A model generated the notes under the pieces. The model saw only the letters and a program-made list of their open reading frames with translations. It did no database searches and was not told the origin of the DNA. From positions 97,509,120 to 97,573,119 of the forward strand of contig OZ020599.1 of the NCBI GenBank assembly GCA_963971535.1: 64,000 nt of DNA, written 5' to 3'. Shown here one piece after another: positions 1 through 11,125 of this stretch. The first letter of the stretch is position 1. The number at the start of each line of letters is the position of its first letter. The translations under genes were made by a program, and so were the position numbers. Source of the stretch: Notolepis coatsorum. Its lineage: Eukaryota; Chordata; Actinopteri; Aulopiformes; Paralepididae.

Positions 1-250
1 CGCTACAGAGTGCGTGCTCTATGCAGCATCTGAGGTCAGTGTCACCATGCTGCACGGCAGGGCCGCGCGGACCTTCATCCACCCACACCTCCACCCTTCT
101 TCTCTAACCCCACACACCCGCTCCGTGCTTTGCCCTCTCTCTGCCACCCCCCAACCCCCCACCCCCGATCCGATCCATCTACCACCACGCGGGGTTCACC
201 CTGAGTGGCGTGTGACCTGTAAATACCCCCCCCCCCCCCCCCTCCCATGA

Positions 251-799
251 CGACTGTGATGCACGCCAACAAGGTTTGGCCGAGTGAATCCACAGTCCCT
301 TGCTAGGAAACCACCCTATTTTAACTCTGAAGAACTGGTCCGACACGAAACGTTCGTTATACAAGTATCGCAGAGAGATTTCAAAGGTACTCACAGTTGC
401 ACGAGGGTATTGGACAGAGAAACGCAATGGTTTGAAAGCTCGGCGTTACTAATAAACATTTAAAATATTTTTTATAAACGTGTAAACAGCGAAGAACGCC
501 CGAACGCCGCAATGAGGAGTAGGGTATATCTGCAGAGTCGCACTGCCGTCTCGGTGATGTTTACATGTTTATACAAATTATTTAAAATGTTTATTAGCAA
601 CGCCGAGCTTTCAAACCATTGCGTTTCTCTGTCCAATACCCTCGTGCAACTGTGAGTACCTTTGAAATCTCTCTGCGATACTTGTATAACGAACATTTCG
701 CGTCGGACCAGAGTTAAAATAGGGTGGTTTCCTACGGGGGAGCAAGGCACTGTGGATTCACTCGGCCAAACCTTGTTGGCGTGCATGATCACAGTCACG
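251..799. mobile_element. Long fold-back (inverted-repeat) element
   Basis: The left arm (about 251-490) and right arm (about 556-799) are reverse complements of each other over roughly 240 bases with scattered mismatches and small indels, around a spacer of about 65 bases. The outer ends are CGACTGTGATGCACGCC and its complement near 780-799. The spacer motif GAGTAGGGTATATCTGCAG also occurs at 28557-28575. No coding capacity; a MITE-like fold-back is the simplest reading. Confidence 0.75.
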
Positions 800-1145
800 A
801 AAGGGGCTGATGACGACCCCTCCACACTCCGCATCCTCTGCACAGTCCAACACATGTCTCCTCGGAACGACAGGGCGACTCAGAACAGAGGAAACCTCTC
901 GTCACATAATTCCCCACAACTGATCTGAAACGGAAATACCTCTAGTGTGTGACTCTATTATACAGTGTTTCAGTATATATATATATATAGTGATATTTCA
1001 TAGTTTCCTCTGTGCTGTTATTTTTGACACCCCCCCCCCTTTCAGCACACCTCGCCCCACTATCCACTCATTCCAGCGGTGCTTTATAACCCCACCCACA
1101 GGGGACGTTTTGGAGTGTGACTCAAAGCATCCACTGGATATCATC

Positions 1146-1694
1146 AACCAAATAAGACACGCACTCCTCCCTCCTCTCTCTCCCTCACTCCCTCTCTCTC
1201 CCTCTCTCTCCTCTCCTCTCTCTCCCTCTCTCCCCTCTCTTCCTTCCTCCCTCCCTCTCCTCCCCTCCTTCCCTCTCTCCTCCCTCCACCCTCCCTCCAT
1301 CCCTCCCTCCTCCCCTCCTCTCCTCCCTCCCTCCCTCCCTCCCTCCCTCCCTCCCTCCCTCCTCTCCCTCCCTCCTCCTCCTCTCTCCCTCTCTCCTCTC
1401 TCTCCCTCTTCTCCTCTCCCTCTCCCTCCTCCTTCCTCTCCCTCCTCCCTCCTTCCCTCCTTCCTCTCTCCCTCCCTCCCTTCCTCTCCCTCTCCCTCCT
1501 CCTCCCTCTCTCCCTCCATCCCTCCCTCCTTCCCTCTCTCCCTCCTCCTCCATCCCTCCTCCCTCCCTCCCTCCCTCCCTCCCTCCCTCCCTCCCTCCCT
1601 CCCTCCTCCCTCTTCCCTCTCTCTCTCGCTATCTCCCTCTCTCCCTCCTTCCCTCTCTCCCTCCATCCCTCCCTCCTTCCCTCCTTCCCTCTCT
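1146..1694. repeat. Pyrimidine tract, (CCCT)n/(CTCC)n
   Basis: Almost pure C/T on the + strand, with CCCT and CTCTCTCC registers mixed. It runs directly into the assembly gap, so the true length is unknown. The long open frames on both strands here are artefacts of composition. Confidence 0.95.
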
Positions 1695-1894
1695 NNNNNN
1701 NNNNNNNNNNNNNNNNNNNNNNNNNNNNNNNNNNNNNNNNNNNNNNNNNNNNNNNNNNNNNNNNNNNNNNNNNNNNNNNNNNNNNNNNNNNNNNNNNNNN
1801 NNNNNNNNNNNNNNNNNNNNNNNNNNNNNNNNNNNNNNNNNNNNNNNNNNNNNNNNNNNNNNNNNNNNNNNNNNNNNNNNNNNNNNNNNNNNNN
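1695..1894. other. Assembly gap (200 N)
   Basis: Exactly 200 N, suggesting a placeholder of fixed size rather than a measured gap. It follows the pyrimidine tract, a common place for assembly to fail. Confidence 0.99.
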
Positions 1895-1961
1895 AAATAT
1901 ATACCGTATACAAATAAGATCTAAGGTGCTAATAAATGAATGAGCGGCATGTGAGTAGACA

Positions 1962-2209
1962 GGGGGCGTCAGTGGCTCAGGAAGTACAGCGGTCGTCTGG
2001 TAATCAGAAGGTTCCCGGTTTGATTCCCGCTCCTCCCGCAGCAGCGTGTCGAAGTGTCCTTGAGCAAGACACTTAACCCCCCAACTGCTCCCGATGAGCA
2101 GGTTGGCACCTTGCACGGTCGCCTCCGCCATTAGTGTGTGAATGTGTGAGTGAACGGGTGAATGTGACTCGGCATATGTTGTAAAGCGCTTTGGATAAAT
2201 GGATTGGAT
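1962..2209 (+). mobile_element. tRNA-derived SINE, family A, copy 1
   Basis: It starts GGGGGCGTCAGTGGCTCAGG (A-box-like) and has CCCGGTTTGATTCCC (B box). Then come the body motif GTGTCCTTGAGCAAGACACT and GATGAGCAGGTTGGCACC, and the tail AAAGCGCTTTGGATAAA. Four related copies are in the window (24243, 37278, 41728, 46307). Confidence 0.8.
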
Positions 2210-2288
2210 TAATATGTCTTTACTGCCACGCACTCGACACTGCAGCAGCACCCACGTTTCAACACTGTTTGATGAACATTGTTACTCA

Positions 2289-2400
2289 GCTGAAAGAGTT
2301 GTAGTCTTCCTCCTGCTGACTTGTCGTACAGAACTTGTAAGTCGCTTTGGATAAAAGCGTCAGCTAAGTGACTAAATGTAAATGTATAAATGTATAAATG
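2289..2400 (+). mobile_element. Fragment of a LINE/SINE 3' tail
   Basis: The motif GTCGCTTTGGATAAAAGCG followed by CAGCTAAGTGACTAAATG is a common fish L2/V-SINE-like 3' tail. A minus-strand copy lies at 44917-44998. Confidence 0.6.
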
Positions 2401-2535
2401 CAGTCCATCCATTTGTGAGTCCAGAGTGCTCCATGCATGGTTCAGTAGTTAAGAGTCTCAAGTTTTCCGACCATTAGCTGTTCTCTTTTTGTTGTGAGTC
2501 GGGGGGGGATGAGTTTATGGCTGAACATGCTCCTC

Positions 2536-4150
2536 ATCTTGGCTTGTTCTCCAGGATAGCTCCTCATAGAGGGGGGGGGGGGGGGGGGGGGGGCTTGTTC
2601 TCCAGGATAGCTCCTCATAGAGGGGGTGGGGGGGGGGGGTTCTCCAGGATAGCTCATAGAGGGGGTGGGTTCTCCAGGATAGCTCTCATAGAGGGGGGAG
2701 GGGGGGGTGTTCTCCAGGATAGCTCATAGAGGGGGTGGGTTCTCCAGGATAGCTCCTCATAGAGGGGGGGGGGGTTCTCCAGGATAGCTCCTCATAGAGG
2801 GGGTGGGGGGGGGGTGTTCTCCAGGATAGCTCCTCATAGAGGGGGTGGGGGGGGGGTGTTCTCCAGGATAGCTCCTCATAGAGGGGGTGGGGGGGGTTCT
2901 CCAGGATAGCTCCTCATAGAGGGGGTGGGGGGGGGGTTCTCCAGGATAGCTCCTCATAGAGGGGGTGGGGGGGGTGTTCTCCAGGATAGCTCCTCATAGA
3001 GGGGGTGGGGGGGGGGGTTCTCCAGGATAGCTCCTCATAGAGGGGGTGGGGGTGTTCTCCAGGATAGCTCATAGAGGGGGTGGGTTCTCCAGGATAGCTC
3101 ATAGAGGGGGTGGGTTCTCCAGGATAGCTCCTCATAGAGGGGGTGGGGGGGTGTTCTCCAGGATAGCTCATAGAGGGGGTGGGTTCTCCAGGATAGCTCC
3201 TCATAGAGGGGGGGGGGGGTTCTCCAGGATAGCTCCTCATAGAGGGGGTGGGGGGGGGTTCTCCAGGATAGCTCCTCATAGAGGGGGGTGGGGGGGGGGG
3301 TTCTCCAGGATAGCTCCTCATAGAGGGGGGGGGTTCTCCAGGATAGCTCCTCATGGAGGGGGAGGGGGGGGGGTTCTCCAGGATAGCTCCTCATAGAGGG
3401 GGTGGGGGGGGGGTTCTCCAGGATAGCTCCTCATAGAGGGGGTGGGTGGGGGGGGGTTCTCCAGGATAGCTCCTCATAGAGGGGGTGGGGGGGGGGGGGT
3501 TCTCCAGGATAGCTCCTCATAGAGGGGGTGGGGGGGGGTTCTCCAGGATAGCTCCTCATAGAGGGGGTGGGGGGGGTGTTCTCCAGGATAGCTCCTCATG
3601 GAGGGGGTGGGGGTTCTCCAGGATAGCTCCTCATAGAGGGGGAGGGGGTTCTCCAGGATAGCTCCTCATAGAGGGGGTGGGGGGGTGGGTTCTCCAGGAT
3701 AGCTCCTCATAGAGGGGGTGGGGGTTCTCCAGGATAGCTCCTCATGGAGGGGGAGGGGGTTCTCCAGGATAGCTCCTCATAGAGGGGGTGGGGGGGTGGG
3801 TTCTCCAGGATAGCTCCTCATAGAGGGGGAGTGGGGGGGGGGTTCTCCAGGATAGCTCCTCATAGAGGGGGTGGGGGTTCTCCAGGATAGCTCCTCATAG
3901 AGGGGGAGGGGGGGGGGGTTCTCCAGGATAGCTCATAGAGGGGGTGGGGGGGTTCTCCAGGATAGCTCCTCATAGAGGGGGAGGGGGGGGGGGGGTTCTC
4001 CAGGATAGCTCATAGAGGGGGGGGGGTTCTCCAGGATAGCTCCTCATAGAGGGGGAGGGGGTGGGGGTTCTCCAGGATAGCTCCTCATAGAGGGGGGGGG
4101 GTTCTCCAGGATAGCTCCTCATAGAGAGGGTGGGGGGTTCTCCAGGATAG
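2536..4150. repeat. G-rich minisatellite, about 40 units of 28-45 bp
   Basis: Each unit is GTTCTCCAGGATAGCTCCTC plus ATAGAGGGGG and a variable G run with one T or A. Unit length varies mainly in the G run, up to 22 G. Many units have several G tracts on the + strand. Short open frames on both strands are readings of the repeat and not genes. Confidence 0.97.
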
Positions 4151-4155
4151 CATCC

Positions 4156-4907
4156 AGCTTCATTCCCATCCTCCTCTCCGCTACCACCTCTTAAGTTGTC
4201 CAGTTTGACTGCCACTACGGAGCCATTCTAATGTGATTGTGTCGAGCTCAACTGAACAAAACAAAGGAGCAGTAATTTATTGGACCTGTCGACGTGTTTG
4301 AACCCTATGGAATCTCAAAAGGATTTCATTTTCAAACGCCATAAAAGCAACAGCTTAAATGTTTCCCTCAATCAGAAAGGATTGAAACCGTTTTAGTGTT
4401 TTTGCTGACTGGAAGGTTTGCGGTAAAAAAGCGCCAGGGTTCAAATCTGCTCTATTACACACACACTCTGGCATTGTACAGGAAATACTAATAAAGAGGG
4501 TATGGAATCTAATATTCGTAAAGAAGGTTTTCAAGCCAACGCGAGGGCCTTCAACAGAGAGGAAGGGCTGAGAAATGTACCTCTATTCTTGGAGCCTGCC
4601 GTGGGAGAACGCATGCTGTGGAGGGCGGGTTGAACATTAATAAGCCGGCAGAGACAGGAAAATGTGCCCAAAAGTAATCCGGAGGAAGTGGGGGGTGTTT
4701 GTCTGGTCCGCTCTGAAACGGAGCGGCCCACGCCGCTGACAGCAGCTGTGTGAATATGAAGTACCGTCACGGTTGTGGAAAAGGCAAAGATATCAGTCTC
4801 TCTCTGCTTCCACCCCGGAAGCTCTTTAGGTTGGGCTCAAGGTGAGAAGAAGATCAATTGGAGGAATGCGCTTTTGGATCTCAAACGGAAACATTGTGAC
4901 TGAGTTG
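4156..4907. other. Non-repetitive intron-like sequence
   Basis: No exon, RNA gene or clear repeat was recognised. Short frames lack codon structure. It begins right after the last unit of the G-rich array. Confidence 0.5.
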
Positions 4908-5280
4908 CAGGGTTTGCACAAGGTCCTTGAAGTGCTTAAAGTGCTTGATTTAAAAAATAAATAAATAAAGTCAGGGCCTGTAATTCCTTGAAAACAGCAA
5001 TTATTTTTAACAATGTGCTTAAAAAGTCATTGAAATTCAAATCAACCATTCACATTGAAAGTTTTGTTCACCCATGATAAAATAGTTCTGAATCAATATT
5101 TACATTTTTTTTTATCTGTAACTAATTGTCGGAATATTGGATCCGATTTTCTTTTCAATAAAAAACAGCATATAAAAGTGAATTGTGTCCTTTTAAATGC
5201 CCTTTTAAAATGGAAAATAGTGCTTACAAAAGTACTTGAAAGTCCTTGAATTTCATTTAGCAATGTCTGTGGGAACCCTG
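4908..5280. mobile_element. hAT-like MITE
   Basis: The ends are CAGGGTTTGCACAAGG and, inverted, CAGGGTTCCCACAGAC, with an AT-rich interior that repeats the phrase AAGTCCTTGAA. GAGTTG borders both ends (4902-4907 and 5281-5286), a partial match to the 8-bp duplication expected for hAT. Confidence 0.6.
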
Positions 5281-5781
5281 GAGTTGATATCAGATGGGAT
5301 TATTATTGTTGCACTGAGAGGCTTCAATGGTGTGTGTGCTTTGAGATAAAGCGCTGGGTTCTAACTGTGCAGAAGTCTGAAACTCTCTGGAGTATGTTGA
5401 TGCTTTGTCATAATTGTATTTAAGTTGGGTATTTTGAACTCAAACGATGTTAAGGCACTTCACCAAAAAACAATGCTGATTTATTTTGCTCATAATCTCA
5501 CACACACATCCAGTTTACATTTAGTTTGTTTTGTTTTATTTATATCCCCATTAGCTTTTGCATATAGCAACAGCTATTCTTCCTGAGGTCCAATAACTTA
5601 CATATACATTCACACTCATCACAATATATTGACAAAACATAAATAATATAAAATATATATAATAATAAATAACACACCTAAACAAAACAAACACTGCAAA
5701 TAGACAAAGCAAATAGACATAAATAAATAAATAAATAAATAGACATTTATTCATTTTATTACAGTTATTGGGATTCAATTA

Positions 5782-5983
5782 GTTTGAATATGCCACCAGT
5801 GATGTCCTCGGGGACATTGAATCCTTGTGTTGTGTTAATTACAGCACCTTGGAATTATGTAGATGAAAGAATAGCAATACCGTGTCTTATAAGGACTGCT
5901 ACCGTATAGTTTCATTGAGCTGTAATTAACACAACACAAGGATTCACTGTCCCAGACGACATCACTGGTGGCCATAGTCAAAC
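5782..5983. mobile_element. Palindromic MITE, about 200 bp
   Basis: The left arm (5782-5845) and right arm (5919-5983) are reverse complements with few mismatches, including CTTGTGTTGTGTTAATTACA and its complement. The spacer is about 73 bases. No coding capacity. Confidence 0.75.
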
Positions 5984-5999
5984 TCATTTACTCTAGAAT

Positions 6000-6768
6000 T
6001 GTACAGTAACTGCATATACTTGTATAAATGAATGTGTGCAAAACTAGTTTTGGGGTGTGTCTGAGATTATGTGCAAAATAAATCAGCATTGTTTTTTGGA
6101 CGAAGTGCCCCATTAACCCTGTAAAGCCCAAAGAGATGTTGCTTGAAGGGAGACTTGGGAGGTTGTGTGACTTCAGATGCCAGAGGGTGGGACCTATAAA
6201 CAAATTTACCATCCAATAGCATTGTGAGGCTGAACCACAGGACCCATTGAGTATGTCATTAAATAGCCATTAAAAACCCATTAAATAGCTAAAAGTGATG
6301 TTGTAATTTTGCAACCAAAGGGCCAGAAGAAAAAATCATTCTGAATATGAAAAGGAAAGCAAGTGTCAAAATACAGTAGTACAGCCATCCATCTCTTCAT
6401 AATGGGAACGGTCCCTCACTGCTACTAACTAGGAGGGTTTTATTTGAGAAAGTTCCATTTGTAAATCCGGATTTGTTTTGGCAGTCTGAGAGTGGTATGT
6501 TGAGTTGGTTTTTTGTGGCGGAGATTTTCAGTTTTGCAGGATGGAGAAAGCATGGCACTTGAAACAAAACACATTATATCCTATATAATTTTATATGAAT
6601 TCTTCTTGTTTCTTTGAAGTACATTGTTTACAGCTTGTTATGTTTTATTTATTATTATTTTCTTTTCGTGGCCATCTTGGTCTATATACTTATTGTTAAA
6701 GTATACTATATACTTATTGTTTATGTGTCTTGTAAGCCCATATGGTTAGACACAGAAATAAAATAAAT
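6000..6768. other. Intron-like sequence without recognised features
   Basis: AT-rich unique-looking DNA. No exon with splice sites and no RNA gene was recognised. Confidence 0.4.

Positions 6769-6849
<81 letters not shown>
6769..6849. repeat. (TCAA)n microsatellite
   Basis: About 20 tandem ATCA tetramers following ACAGAAATAAAATAAAT, the kind of simple-repeat tail left at the 3' end of a non-LTR retrotransposon. Confidence 0.9.
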
Positions 6850-6883
6850 CTAACAGGCCCCAGCCTCAGAATCACCACTGCCA

Positions 6884-6945
6884 CCCTCTCTGTGTGCCGT
6901 CTACTCTTCATCAGTGAGAAGGGGTGAAGTTGGTTCAGCTGGATG
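6884..6945 (+). repeat. Segment duplicated on the other side of the Gypsy element
   Basis: TCTACTCTTCATCAGTGAGA and the bases that follow, through TTGGTTCAGCTGGATG, recur at 14965-15025 with few differences. Confidence 0.7.
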
Positions 6946-7323
6946 GTCTGTAGAATAACTACTTTCCAAAATAATAGATTGTCCAAAAGTCGGGTTACAA
7001 TACGATGTCCTTTATCTAGATTCTAGAAGCTTTTCGGCGCACGTTACATTACAGTTCTTGTCATCAGTTCATTCACAAAAAACGCTCGCTCCAGTCAGCA
7101 ACTTAATCACTATAAATGGACACAGCTGGTTACTAGGTTACTAGGCGCAAGGCATTCTGGGACTTGTATTTCTACCAACGAATGTGGCGACTAATGTAAA
7201 TAATAGTATCTCTGACTATAATAAACAAACACTCTTCCAACCTTGACGCTTTCAAATGTAAACAATAATCGATATTAACATATATGAAATAGAACTCATT
7301 ATTACATGGCGTTTTAACATTCG

Positions 7324-7451
7324 CCAAAATGCTTGATTGTGATTAGTCAATAGCGCTCGGTTGCCCCTGACAGCGGTCAGTTATTTCTCGATAACGGACC
7401 GCTGCTATGGGCAACACAGCGCTATTGACCAATCACAATCAAGCATTTTGG
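7324..7451. repeat. Near-perfect palindrome, 128 bp
   Basis: CCAAAATGCTTGATTGTGAT at the left is mirrored by ATCACAATCAAGCATTTTGG at the right. The centre, around GCGGTCAGTTAT and ATAACGGACCGC, also pairs, so almost the whole segment could form one hairpin. Probably a small MITE. Confidence 0.75.
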
Positions 7452-7639
7452 TAGCAGACAGTCACGAAAGCTAAGCTCAGCATATGCACATCTGCACTCA
7501 TCAGGTAATCAGACCACACACCTGCCGGCGATGACAGAGGAGCAACAGAACAACTGCGTCTGCATTTGATCTCGTCTTGTCGATGGTGTAAAATGAATTA
7601 GGTATATTGTTAGTAAGTTAGCCATGTAATAAGCGGGAT

Positions 7640-8533
7640 TGTTAGGGTTTGAACCGACCTCAATCGCACGGCACAGACAGGAAGTTCAGAGTTAGCCAAA
7701 TACTAGGGCGTATTTATTTACAGAGTCACAAAAGGGGTAAAGTAACAATTATGAAACAACAAGGGAGACTGCCATCGGCAGAGTTCTCTGCGGCTCTGCA
7801 GATCCTCCTGGTGATAGCAGTGGGGAATCGGTATTTGACGTTGTAGCGGCTCTGCAGATACTCCCAGCTTTAACTCGAGGTGGAAAACGGAGAGAGAGAG
7901 AGATATCAATAACAGTCCAACGAAACACAGAGGCAGTGTGGTTCCCTCCTCCCTTAGCTGTGTCCAGAACCAATGAACAGTAACAATCTTCAGTGTTCTC
8001 CACAACACACAAGTTAGCTGAGTTTAGTGCAAACAGAAATGATATCTTCAGTGTCTCTTCAAAACACACACTATAAGCAAAAATTATAATCTTCGGTGTT
8101 CGTCACACACACAGACAGAATAATCCAGAGGGGTTTGGTTCCAACTCACCCAAGCGCAAACGCGTAAAGCGGGAAAAACGAGGCGCAGCTCCAAACGGGG
8201 AACAAGGTTCTCATCAGCGGATCTCCACAGAAAGTCCTGGAGGGAAAGAAGACGAGGCACAGCAACGGGGAAAAAGCAGGCAAAAGCAGTTGTATTCCAA
8301 AACGACCCAACATCGATTGAAGGGAAGTCCCAGTATAAAAAGCCTCTGGGGCGCTAATCAAAAACTATGACAGGTGTGCGCTGGAATTGATACTTGCTCC
8401 AAAAGCGTGTGGCGGGGAATGCACCAATCAACACAGCACCTTAAAGGAGCGGAGCATGTGGCGGGGAATGCATCAATCAACACAGTACCTTAAAGGAGCG
8501 GAGCGTGTGGCGGGGAATGAACCAATCCTCACA
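7640..8533 (-). repeat. 3' LTR of the Gypsy element
   Basis: 894 bp, + strand limits TGTTAGGG...CCTCACA. It matches the copy at 13807-14714 apart from scattered substitutions and a 15-base stretch missing near 8070. It ends with the same U3-type direct repeats as the other copy. Confidence 0.95.
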
Positions 8534-9956
8534 GTACCCCCCCCTCCACGGGAGCCACCCGGCGACCAGCCCGACCCGGCTCGTTCGGGTGAGCACGATG
8601 GAAGTCGGTGATCAGGCCGGGGTCCATGATGAGCTGGCGGGAGACCCAGCTCCGTTCCTCCGGGCCGTACCTCTCCCAGTCCACCAGGTACTGGAACCCC
8701 CGACCCCGCCGTCGAACGCCCATCAACCGGCGGACCTGCCACTGGGGGTGTCCGTCCACCATCTCGGGAGGAAGCGGGTCCGGAGCAGGAGGCATCAGGG
8801 GACTGAGAGAGACAGGCTTAACCCGGGATACATGGAAAACGGGGTGAATGCGCATGGACGCAGGAAGCTTAAGACTCACCGCCGCCGGACTGAGCACCTT
8901 CAGAACCTCAAAAGGACAGACGAACCAGGGGTTGAGCTTCTTGGCCGAGGACCGAAGCGGAAGGTCCTTTGCGGACAGCCACACCCTCTGCCCAGGGTGG
9001 TACGTCGGCGCAGGGACCCGGCGCCGGTCGGCCCCACGACTGGCGTGCTCCGATGACCGGAGCAGCGCAGACCTGGCGATCTCCCAGACCCGACGGCACC
9101 GGTCGAGATGCTCCTGTACGGAGGGAACTGCCACTTCCGACTCCTGTGCAGGGAAAAGAGGGGGTTGGTAGCCCAGGGATACCTCAAAAGGTGAGAGGCC
9201 GGTGGCGGAACTGACCATGGAGTTGATGGAGTACTCGACCCAGGGAAGGAAACGGCTCCAAGAAGCGGGTTTCTCGGCAGCCACACACCGAAGAGCAGAC
9301 TCCGCTCTCTGGTTCATCCTCTCCAATTGTCCGTTAGTCTGGGGATGATAACCAGAGGAAAAACTGACCGTTGCCCCCAATCCCTTGCAAAAAGCCCGCC
9401 ATACCTGGGAAGTGAACTGGGGCCCCCGGTCCGAGACGACGTCCTGGGGAAACCCATGGAGGCGAAACACGTGGCGTGTCAGGAGGTCCGCCGTCTCGGC
9501 CGCCGAGGGAAGCTTGGGAAGGGCCACGAGGTGAACCCCCTTGCTGAACCGATCCACCACGGTCAGTAGGCACGTGTTCCCCTGGGAAGAAGGAAGACCC
9601 GTGACGAAGTCCAACGCCACATGGGACCAAGGGCGGCTCGTTATGGCAAGCGGCTGCAATAGCCCGGAGGGTGCCTGGTGGGAGGCCTTGCTGCGGGCGC
9701 AGACTGTGCAGGCCAGTACGAACTCCTTGACGTCGTTCCTCATGGTGGGCCACCAGAATCGACGAGCCAGGAAGGAGAACGTGCGATGAACGCCTGGGTG
9801 GCAGGCGAACCGGCTGGTATGGCCCCACTGGAGGACCCGGGACCGGACTGAGTCGGGGACGAAGAGACGATGAACCGGTACATTGCCTGGAGCGCGATGG
9901 AAGCGTAGGGCACGCCTTACCACCCCCTCGATGTCCAAGGTGACTACTCCTACCAC
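8529..9956 (-). pseudogene. pol: pol part 3: integrase with C-terminal chromodomain
   Basis: An open frame of 475 residues, uninterrupted but detached by the upstream frameshift. An HHCC zinc finger is visible (HPGVH, then C-x2-C at residues 83-86). The catalytic core has D116 (LDFVTG), D176 (SDRGPQF) and E212 (NGQLERMNQ), giving the D,D-35-E spacing of retroviral-type integrases. A GPY/F-like SH3 region follows, and a chromodomain at about residues 405-457 with [15 protein letters not shown], which in chromoviruses steers integration to marked chromatin. The stop lies in the first bases of the 3' LTR. Confidence 0.93.
8534..8550 (-). promoter_or_regulatory. Polypurine tract of the Gypsy element
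   Basis: On the minus strand CGTGGAGGGGGGGGTAC abuts the 3' LTR at 8533, the position expected for second-strand priming. The pol reading frame runs through it and stops at the first bases of the LTR (8529-8531). Confidence 0.75.
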
Positions 9957-9987
9957 CCTGGCCTCTGGGAGGATGGGAGTCGGGTCC

Positions 9988-11125
9988 TCAGTGGTTGGAG
10001 CCCCCTTGGAGTGTAACCGGGACAGGGAGTCTGCCTTTCGTGTTGCGGGAACCAGGGCGAAACGTCAGCGAGAAGTCGAACCGACTGAGGAAGCTGGCCC
10101 ATCTTGCCTGCCGGCCATTGAGGCGCTTGGAAGCACGGATGTAGGTCAGGTTCTTGTGGTCCGTCCAAATGGTAAATGGCTCCTCGGCCCCCTCTAACCA
10201 ATGACGCCACTCCTCCAAGGCAGCCACAACCGCCAGCAGCTCCTGATTGCCGATGTCGTAGTTCTTCTCGGCAGGGAGGAAGCGACGCGAGTAGAAGGCG
10301 CACGGATGTACCTTCTGGTCCGTTGCCGACCGCTGGGATAAGATAGCTCCTAGTCCGGTATCCGAGGCGTCCACCTCTACGATGAACTGTCTCTTGGGGT
10401 CTGGATGGAGCAAGACCGGGGCGGAAGTGAACCTCTTCTTGAGGGAGCGGAACGCAGCACACGCCGCTGGGGACCAGTCGAACGGCAGGGCAGGAGAGGT
10501 CAGCCTGGTAAGTGGTTCCGCCACCTGACTGTAGTTCCGGATGAATCTTCGGTAGAAGTTGGCGAACCCGAGGAAGCTCTGTAACTCCTTCCGAGAGGTG
10601 GGTTCCGGCCACTCCTCCACGGCCCGGATCTTGCGAGGGTCAGCTCGGGTCAAGCCTCTCTCCACGATGAAGCCCAGGTAATCGACGGAGTCGGAGTGGA
10701 ATCGGCACTTCTCTGCCTTGACGAAGAGCCGATTGTGGAGGAGGCGCTCCTGCACACGGCGGACATGCTGGATGTGTTCCTCGAGGGTCTTGGAGAAAAT
10801 GAGGATGTCGTCTAGGTATACCACCACAAACTCCTCCAGCATGTCACGAAGGACGTCGTTCATGAGCGCCTGGAATACCGCCGGAGCGTTGGTGAGGCCG
10901 AACGGCATTACCAGGTACTCGTAGTGGCCCCTGGGAGTCTTGAAGGCGGTCTTCCACTCATCGCCCTCTCGGATACGGACCAGATGGTAGGCACTCCGGA
11001 GGTCCAGCTTGGTAAAGACGGTAGCCTGGGTGAGAGGCTCGAAGGTGGAGTTCATGAGAGGAAGAGGGTACTTGTTCTTAATGGTGATCTCGTTGAGCTG
11101 GCGATAGTCGATGCAGGGTCGAAGG
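9988..11125 (-). pseudogene. pol: pol part 2: reverse transcriptase core and RNase H, broken
   Basis: The polymerase resumes on the other side of the hAT-type insertion. Catalytic features visible are LDLRSAYH (first aspartate), MPFGLTNAP and YLDD at 10818-10807. RNase H follows with DASDTGLG (aspartate near 10371), QELLAV and TDHKNL, so its acidic residues are present. The frame slips at about 10030, just after RPGSRNTK, and ends at a stop at 9988. The continuing linker to integrase is in another frame. Confidence 0.92.

Noticed and set aside
945-1943. 332-codon + strand and 417-codon minus strand open frames
   Set aside because: They are low-complexity Pro/Ser/Leu or Glu/Gly/Arg readings of the CT tract and run through the N gap.
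8900-9286. Additional + and minus strand frames across the integrase region
   Set aside because: They are shadows of the integrase frame in a GC-rich segment; none has motifs of its own.
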